DNA from: Oscillospiraceae bacterium
Lineage (GTDB): Bacteria > Bacillota > Clostridia > Oscillospirales > Oscillospiraceae
DNA: 58,981 bases
Assembly (NCBI GenBank): GCA_017549125.1
Contig: JAFYVL010000002.1
Location: forward strand, 1-58,981
Direction of reading: 5' to 3'
This document shows, piece by piece, positions 53,784 through 58,981 of the stretch. The notes under the pieces are model-generated. The model was not told the origin of the DNA. It saw only the letters and a program-made list of their open reading frames with translations, and made no database searches. Made by a program: the position numbers and the translations under genes. Each line of letters starts with the position of its first letter. Positions within the stretch are counted from its first letter, which is position 1.

Positions 53784-53848
53784 GGCGGAAATGACCCCAA
53801 ATGCGACACTCCGCCCCACCGCTGTGGCTCCCACGCAGCGGTGTTTTT
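53784..53848 (+). ncRNA. Candidate small RNA ending in an orphan terminator
   Basis: Possible promoter TTGCAA (53754-53759), 16 nt, TATGAA (53776-53781). The transcript would have one hairpin GGCGGA / TCCGCC (53784-53789 / 53810-53815), then a terminator CACCGCTG / CAGCGGTG (53817-53824 / 53836-53843) with TTTTT. No plus-strand gene precedes the terminator. Structural reading only; no known RNA family was matched. Confidence 0.25.
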
Positions 53849-53866
53849 ATTTGGTTTAAAATTATG

Positions 53867-53933
53867 CCCTCATCCATCAAAAAGGCTGGCTCTTTTGGTC
53901 AGTCTTTTGACACCTTCTTCCGGGAGAAGGCAC
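53867..53933. repeat. Second copy of the CCCTCATCC...GAGAAGGCA intergenic repeat
   Basis: Shares CCCTCATCC, TCAAAA, TCTTTTGACACCTTCT and CCGGGAGAAGGCA with the copy at 40,532, with a differing hairpin core. With the sRNA candidate and the flanking terminator it accounts for much of the 368-base gap 53,647-54,014. Confidence 0.75.
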
Positions 53934-53978
53934 GAGTGGGGCAAACCCCTTCATCGCGAAGTGAGATCATTGCAGAAG

Positions 53979-54012
53979 AACAACAGCCGGCTCAAACGAG
54001 CCGGCTGTTGTT
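53979..54012 (-). terminator. Terminator of the LamG/phosphoesterase gene
   Basis: Perfect 15-bp stem AACAACAGCCGGCTC / GAGCCGGCTGTTGTT with a 4-nt loop, 2 bases after the stop codon and with T-rich sequence following on the minus strand. Confidence 0.85.
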
Positions 54013-54014
54013 TG

Positions 54015-57000
54015 TTATTCGCTTATGGGAATGTCAATGATGGGGAAAATGTTTTCCAATTTCCATTCCTCGATGATATGACTGAAGCGGTTGCACAAGT
54101 TTCTGACCGCAGTTTTCTGGGCATCGCTATAACCGGACCAGGCGGCATCTACCATCTGCAGAGTCTGCTTCATAGAAGTGGTCTGCTGGCCGCAGGTCTT
54201 GGTATAGGTCTCGCCATTCACATTCAAGGTCACAAATGCGGTAGCATGGATATCCATTTCACCGCCGTTGTTTGCCAGGATGTTCTTCAGCCGCAAGGTC
54301 ATGGCAGAAGCTGCCTTTGTACGAGTGATCACTTGATCCTCGGTGACCCACAGGTTGAAGCCCATTTCTACGACATAGCCCTGTACGGTTTCGTCGCCTA
54401 CCAGGGCTGCCTTATAGCCCAAAGCATCGTTCTTGGGATCTAAGGTGATATGGGTAATGGTCACATCATAACTATGGGCAGAGTACACATTGTCACTACC
54501 CACCACCAGATAGGTGATGCCATCGGCTTCTGTGAAGGTCTCCACATTGCCGGTCACAGCAGCTGTACCGCCGGTGCAGGTATCGATCAGATTTAGCTTG
54601 CCGCCCTCAGCTACGGTCACGTTGGAGAGGCTATAGCCTGCCAGATCGATGGTCACATCGGTCGAAATGGTGATGGCTTCATCGGTATCAGCAAGCATGG
54701 TAATGGTCTGGCCGTTGGCATTTTCAGCCGCCTCGGTGACGGTAGAATAGACAGTCTCCCCTACCTGTGCCACATCACTTCTCTTGGGCGCAGGCAGTTG
54801 CACCGTAAACAGGTTTTCGTTGATATACTCATCCTCACCATTTTTACCATGACCGGGAGCGAAGAAAGAAACTTCTGTCTGCTGACCATCTGCGGTAAAT
54901 CGCATCAGCGCAAGCATACCTACACCGCCAAAGCCTGTATCCAGCCACTGGCCGTCAATCAGCATCTGGACAACCTGGTTACCATTGACACCTGTGTCAT
55001 ATCGGGTCACGATATCATCCATGCCAACGTGTCCGCAAAGGGTCATGATGATGTTCTCATGCTGGCTGACGAACTCATCCCACATTTCCTTTGCGCCATT
55101 GGGATCTTCCTTGCCTTCCTCATACAAGAAGCCGTAAGAAGGATTCAGAATGTAAGAACCATCCTCGTTCATGTACCCATGGGTGGCCAGGATCACCTGG
55201 TGATTGGGGTGGGCCTCAATGATTTCACTTGCCCACTGCAGTACAGAATCACGGGGCGCATACTCAAAACCAAAGACCAGGTACTGGTTGCCGCAGGCCT
55301 CAAAGGTATGCCAATTGTTCTCCACACCGCCGTCGTATGTGCCGCCAAAGCCAGGCTGGTTATCATAGATATTGCCGAAATACTTATTCATTTCCGTCAG
55401 ATTACGGTAGCCATAGTCTGCATACTTATAGCTGCCGGGAATGAAGTACTCATGGTTGCCGGGGACGAAGGAATAAGGAACGATACCCTGGATCTTTTCC
55501 AAAACTTCCAGAGAAAGGAGCCATTCCTTCTCAGAGTTGTAGTCGGTAATATCACCCAGGTTGATAGCAAACTTAATATTTTCCTTTTCGGCATTATCTG
55601 CAATCCACTGATAGATTCGATTCAAATCCTCGGGATGGAGTGCTGTCAATACCTGCTGGTCAGGAATCACGACGATGGAATAAGCACCGGGCTCAGAAGT
55701 ATCTTCTGTCCAGTTCACCACTCTCTTATACTGGACAATGGCATTGTCATTGCCGGACAAATCGCTAAAGGTAGTGGGATTTGTCTCCGTCAAGGGTGCA
55801 TTGAGCATCAGACCATCCACGCTCTGGGTATAAGCAGTATTCATGCTGCTTTGGATCTGTTGGGCACTCAAAGCCTTATTCCAAATTCGCAGATCACCCA
55901 AAATACCCATGAAGGGGTTGCCCACATACAGTTTCTGAAGGGCAATATCCTTCAATTCCACATTTTCTGTCACATGAACCGCTGTGCCGTTCACATAGCA
56001 GGTAATGGTCTTAGCGCTTGCATCGCTGACGAAGGCAACGTGTGTCCAATCGCCGGTATTTACCTTGGTATTGGAAACAACGATCTCCGTAACCTTATCG
56101 TTTTCATCCTTCCAATATAGACGAGGTGCGCCTGCGCTGGTCACGCTGAATTCATAGCGAGTAACCAGGTTATTCTGCACGATCATATTGGCAGATTTCA
56201 CGGCCTTAGGGATCTTCACCCATGCTTCAATGGTATGATCAGGAGAAATATCAGATTCCTTGGAGGTGATCCAAGTCTTGTTCTGGGAGAAATTGAAGCC
56301 TTCATTTGTATACTGCGTCTGCTCAGGCTGCTCCTGAGGCTGCTCCGCAATTCCGTCGGTCCATTCAACACCAACTGCCAATGTACCGTCATTACCGGCG
56401 GATGCAGAATCCTTGATGACAGTGCCGTTTTGCTCATCCAGCTTCCAGTAGCTCATAAGGCCTGCTTCTGTGCCGGAGAGGGTCACATTCATATTGGCCT
56501 TGATCTCTTCGGCAGTTCTGGTGGTACTCCACAAACGGACATCACGGAGTGCGCCGTCCAGGTAGTTAACATTTTCACCGCCATATTCGCAATAACCCAA
56601 TGTAGGCACTCTGGTAGACGGCGTATTCAGCACGATTTTTTCGCTTTCTACAGAAGCAGCCTCGGCACCGTTAATGTAATATTTCACGATGCCCTCTCCA
56701 CGGGTAATGGCCACATGGACCCAATCACCCGTCTTAACGGATGCGCCCTTTGCAGTAGAATACTGGCCCTTAGCGTTCTTTTCATACCACCAAAGTCTGC
56801 CGTTACCGTCAGTAAACAGCGCCCAATCACCCTTCTGGGCATCAGCGGTATAAGGACCGGTAAAGGCGCTGATAATGCCGGTTCTGGATGCTGCAGTATT
56901 CTTATCTACCTTGACCCATGCCTCTACCGTCTGCGGGATATAGTCTGTTCCCTTGCTCAAGGATGCTACTACACCACGATTGCCGGCAAATTCCAGACCC

Positions 57001-58981
57001 TGGCTGTCATCCAGCCATGCGGCATCCAGGGTGCCATGGTTGGCGGTAGCAGTAGAGTCAGCAACAGTAACACCGCCCAGCTCGTCCAGCTTCCAGTAGC
57101 TCATAAGGCCGGTTTCTGTGCCTTCCAATTCCGCGTACATGTCTGCACGGATCTGCTCTGCTGTTCTGGTGGTGGTCCACAGACGAACATCGCCCAAAGC
57201 ACCATCTAAGTAGTTATAGTTTTCTCCACCGTACTCACAGTAGCCCAGAGTAGGCACCTTGGAAGAGGTCTCGCCTAATACAATTTTAGCACTTTCTACA
57301 GAGGCCTCTTCTTTGCCGTTAATATAATACTTGATAATGCCCTCATCACGGGTAATGGCCACATGGGTCCACTCTCCGGTCTTTATAGTGGCACCCTTTG
57401 CAGTAGAATACTGACCATTGGCATTCTTTTCATACCACCACAAATTACCGTTTGCACCGGTAAACAGCGCCCAATCACCCTTCTGGGCATCAGCAGTATA
57501 AGGACCGGTGAATGCGCTGATAATGCCGGTTCTGCTGGCAGCACTATCTTTATCCAGACGAATCCATGCTTCCACAGTCTGGGGTACAGTTCCAGAAGCC
57601 TGGCTCAGTTGAACCTTTGCGCCTACTTCGTTAAATTCCAGACCCTCATTCAGCATAGAGCCTTCTGTCCAGGACAGACCTGTATTGCCTGCAATGGTAC
57701 CATGGTTACCGGTGGAAGCAGAATCCCAGAAAACAGTACCTGCCTGCTCATCCAGACCCCAATGGCTCATGAGTCCGGTCTCGTTACCGGAAGCCTCAGT
57801 AAACATATCCTCCTGGATCTGGGCATCGGTTCGGGTTGTGCTCCACAAGGTCACATCACCGATCTGACCCTGCATATAATTGTAATTCTCTCCACCATAC
57901 TCACAGTAACCAATGGTGGGTGCTTTATTGGATGCGGTATCGAGTACAACAGTACCGGTTTGGGTTGCAGCCAAAACACCGTTCACATAGTATTTGACAC
58001 AGCCCTCGCTACGGGTAACAGCAACGTGCACCCATTCGCCGGTCTTGATCGTTGTTCCCCTTGCGGAAGAATACGAACCCTGTGCGTTCTTTTCGTACCA
58101 CCACAGTACACCGGATCCATTGGTAAACAATGCCCAATCGCCCACTTTAGCATCTGCCGTATAAGGACCGGTAAATGCACCAATGATTGCTGTGCGAGGA
58201 GCGGTGCTGTCGGGGTCTACTTTCACCCATGCCTCAACGGTCTGCGGAATGGTACCGGTTGCTTTGTTGAGCTGTGCCTTAGCACCGGCTTCAGAGAACT
58301 CCAAGCCCTGATGCAGTTTCTCAGGAACCTCACGATCATAACCGATCTTGAAGTTATCAAAGCAGGTGTCGCTATTGTTAACACGCAAGCCAACAGAACC
58401 CACCAGATCCTGAGGATCGCATGCATATACGGTCTGTACATACTTGGCAGAATTGCTCACCAAGCTTAAGGTAACTGTGACCATATCTTCTTCAAAGTCT
58501 ACACGCAGATTCAGCGGCTCTTTTACACCGTTTTTAAACAACGCGTTGCCGTTGCCGGTCTCAGAGATCAGCCGATTATGTTCCTTCCAAACCGGGAACT
58601 CACCGGTAACCAGATCGATACGGTTGGGCGCATCACTCCAACCGGTGCAGAACGACTCTACCAAAAATGCCAAAGCATCGATCTGATCATTAGCATTGCC
58701 TGCATTGGATGCACCAATGTACAGTGTGGCATTGATCAAGCCGGAAGGTCCAGGGATGATATCCACAGACACAGACTTAATGTCCTGTGCATCGGTTTTT
58801 GCAATGGCTTTCAACTCACCTTCCGCACCGGACGGAACAAGCATTCCATCCTTAATAGAAAAGCTTGCTGCACCAGAAGCGTACATGTCAAAATCTGCCG
58901 CCTGAGATGCGGATTCAAAATCCCATGTCGCATAACTTGCGGCGACAGCGTCCTTTGCAGCCTTTACAGGAAAACTGATCC
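54015..58981 (-). CDS. Giant multidomain protein: LamG-like domains plus metallophosphoesterase (N-terminus outside window)
   Basis: 1,654 residues visible. The frame stays open to the window edge (ATWDFESASQAADFD precedes the first ATG at 58886), so the true start and any signal peptide lie beyond it. Order: a diverged jelly-roll-like region; three near-identical LamG (concanavalin-like) domains of about 216-221 residues (PQTVEAWVKVD, WALFTNGSG, GEWVHVAVTR, YYVNG); a fourth, diverged LamG; a calcineurin-like phosphoesterase (VVIPDQQ, NLGDITDY, PGNHEYF, ATHGY, CGHVG); and a C-terminal tail with beta-rich and helical parts. No LPxTG, dockerin or S-layer motif is at the C-terminus. Probably secreted, binding glycans and hydrolysing phosphate esters. 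The first metal motif is DQQ instead of the usual DxH. Confidence 0.88.
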   Translation of the reverse strand, partial: ISFPVKAAKDAVAASYATWDFESASQAADFDMYASGAASFSIKDGMLVPSGAEGELKAIAKTDAQDIKSVSVDIIPGPSGLINATLYIGASNAGNANDQIDALAFLVESFCTGWSDAPNRIDLVTGEFPVWKEHNRLISETGNGNALFKNGVKEPLNLRVDFEEDMVTVTLSLVSNSAKYVQTVYACDPQDLVGSVGLRVNNSDTCFDNFKIGYDREVPEKLHQGLEFSEAGAKAQLNKATGTIPQTVEAWVKVDPDSTAPRTAIIGAFTGPYTADAKVGDWALFTNGSGVLWWYEKNAQGSYSSARGTTIKTGEWVHVAVTRSEGCVKYYVNGVLAATQTGTVVLDTASNKAPTIGYCEYGGENYNYMQGQIGDVTLWSTTRTDAQIQEDMFTEASGNETGLMSHWGLDEQAGTVFWDSASTGNHGTIAGNTGLSWTEGSMLNEGLEFNEVGAKVQLSQASGTVPQTVEAWIRLDKDSAASRTGIISAFTGPYTADAQKGDWALFTGANGNLWWYEKNANGQYSTAKGATIKTGEWTHVAITRDEGIIKYYINGKEEASVESAKIVLGETSSKVPTLGYCEYGGENYNYLDGALGDVRLWTTTRTAEQIRADMYAELEGTETGLMSYWKLDELGGVTVADSTATANHGTLDAAWLDDSQGLEFAGNRGVVASLSKGTDYIPQTVEAWVKVDKNTAASRTGIISAFTGPYTADAQKGDWALFTDGNGRLWWYEKNAKGQYSTAKGASVKTGDWVHVAITRGEGIVKYYINGAEAASVESEKIVLNTPSTRVPTLGYCEYGGENVNYLDGALRDVRLWSTTRTAEEIKANMNVTLSGTEAGLMSYWKLDEQNGTVIKDSASAGNDGTLAVGVEWTDGIAEQPQEQPEQTQYTNEGFNFSQNKTWITSKESDISPDHTIEAWVKIPKAVKSANMIVQNNLVTRYEFSVTSAGAPRLYWKDENDKVTEIVVSNTKVNTGDWTHVAFVSDASAKTITCYVNGTAVHVTENVELKDIALQKLYVGNPFMGILGDLRIWNKALSAQQIQSSMNTAYTQSVDGLMLNAPLTETNPTTFSDLSGNDNAIVQYKRVVNWTEDTSEPGAYSIVVIPDQQVLTALHPEDLNRIYQWIADNAEKENIKFAINLGDITDYNSEKEWLLSLEVLEKIQGIVPYSFVPGNHEYFIPGSYKYADYGYRNLTEMNKYFGNIYDNQPGFGGTYDGGVENNWHTFEACGNQYLVFGFEYAPRDSVLQWASEIIEAHPNHQVILATHGYMNEDGSYILNPSYGFLYEEGKEDPNGAKEMWDEFVSQHENIIMTLCGHVGMDDIVTRYDTGVNGNQVVQMLIDGQWLDTGFGGVGMLALMRFTADGQQTEVSFFAPGHGKNGEDEYINENLFTVQLPAPKRSDVAQVGETVYSTVTEAAENANGQTITMLADTDEAITISTDVTIDLAGYSLSNVTVAEGGKLNLIDTCTGGTAAVTGNVETFTEADGITYLVVGSDNVYSAHSYDVTITHITLDPKNDALGYKAALVGDETVQGYVVEMGFNLWVTEDQVITRTKAASAMTLRLKNILANNGGEMDIHATAFVTLNVNGETYTKTCGQQTTSMKQTLQMVDAAWSGYSDAQKTAVRNLCNRFSHIIEEWKLENIFPIIDIPISE
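56360..58320. repeat. Three tandem LamG-domain repeats (about 650 bp each)
   Basis: The marker GCCCAATC recurs at 56821, 57469 and 58132, giving periods of 648 and 663 bp. Units 2 and 3 (56,360-57,650) are almost identical at the DNA level over long stretches; unit 1 is slightly diverged. This implies recent duplication or gene conversion. Confidence 0.88.

Noticed and set aside
54798-56120. Long plus-strand frames opposite the LamG/phosphoesterase gene (also 56,235-57,209 and 57,363-58,469)
   Set aside because: They mirror the repeated LamG domains, have no ribosome sites of note and no recognisable domains.
1-58981. Prophage, insertion sequence, integrase or toxin-antitoxin system
   Set aside because: No transposase, integrase, capsid, or recognised toxin-antitoxin pair was found; the XRE and HTH-like genes have no toxin partner beside them.

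Overview
The window looks like a contiguous chromosomal segment of an anaerobic, gut-type Clostridia (Bacillota), most likely Oscillospirales. I infer this from three things: conserved Firmicutes gene orders (miaB-mutS-mutL-miaA-hfq; sepF-divIVA-T-box-ileS; trmB-mnmG-M16-M16-lgt); an oxygen-sensitive metabolism (group B-like [FeFe] hydrogenase, probable Re-citrate synthase); and dispersed palindromic intergenic repeats of a kind I associate with this group. Base composition and codon use look even throughout. I saw no phage, transposase, integrase or CRISPR array. Genus assignment is not possible from sequence reading alone.

Layout. 1-2,010: the 3' part of rplA, closed by a terminator, then a convergent zinc-ribbon membrane peptidyl-prolyl isomerase. 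2,126-9,433: promoter, miaB, mutS, mutL, miaA, hfq and terminator. 9,464-14,540: a YggS-type PLP protein, sepF, divIVA, then an isoleucine T-box and ileS. 14,541-18,935: an accessory island with a zinc-ribbon membrane protein plus a helical/HTH-like protein, a divergent XRE regulator with a candidate palindromic operator and three small lipoproteins, and a compact Ser/Thr kinase. 18,240-23,059 (minus strand): one promoter appears to drive an [FeFe] hydrogenase, a ferredoxin:thioredoxin reductase-like catalytic subunit, thioredoxin, uvrB and the kinase. 23,127-31,370: tRNA-Pro(UGG), small conserved proteins, a DEDDh exonuclease, a PadR-DUF1700-DUF4097 operon with a dyad operator, a MITE-like 305-bp element, an ABC-2 exporter, DUF3786/TIGR04076 proteins, a TVP38 protein and a P-loop kinase. 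31,424-34,766: trpS with a lipoprotein, and gltX. 34,792-39,917: a four-gene operon (Re-citrate synthase, GntR regulator, aconitase, isocitrate dehydrogenase) that would make 2-oxoglutarate from oxaloacetate and acetyl-CoA. 40,038-47,641: TspO, an aldehyde dehydrogenase, two G3E (COG0523) metal GTPases, thiamine pyrophosphokinase and a P-type ATPase. 47,643-53,712: the trmB-mnmG-M16-M16-lgt operon. 54,015-58,981: a giant LamG/metallophosphoesterase surface protein whose N-terminus lies outside the window.

How the genes work together. Most of the window is housekeeping: translation, tRNA modification, mismatch and excision repair, division, lipoprotein maturation. The points of most interest are (i) the hydrogenase/FTR/thioredoxin cluster, which suggests that thiol redox is fed from reduced ferredoxin; (ii) the self-contained citrate-to-2-oxoglutarate operon with an internal GntR regulator and a palindrome overlapping its promoter; (iii) the tandem G3E GTPases, one with a long 13-residue His/Cys repeat tract and one with a DUF1980-like tail; (iv) the kinase/HTH/zinc-ribbon/lipoprotein island; and (v) several families of intergenic palindromic repeats. 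Functions are assigned from recognised motifs and family memory. No database search was run.
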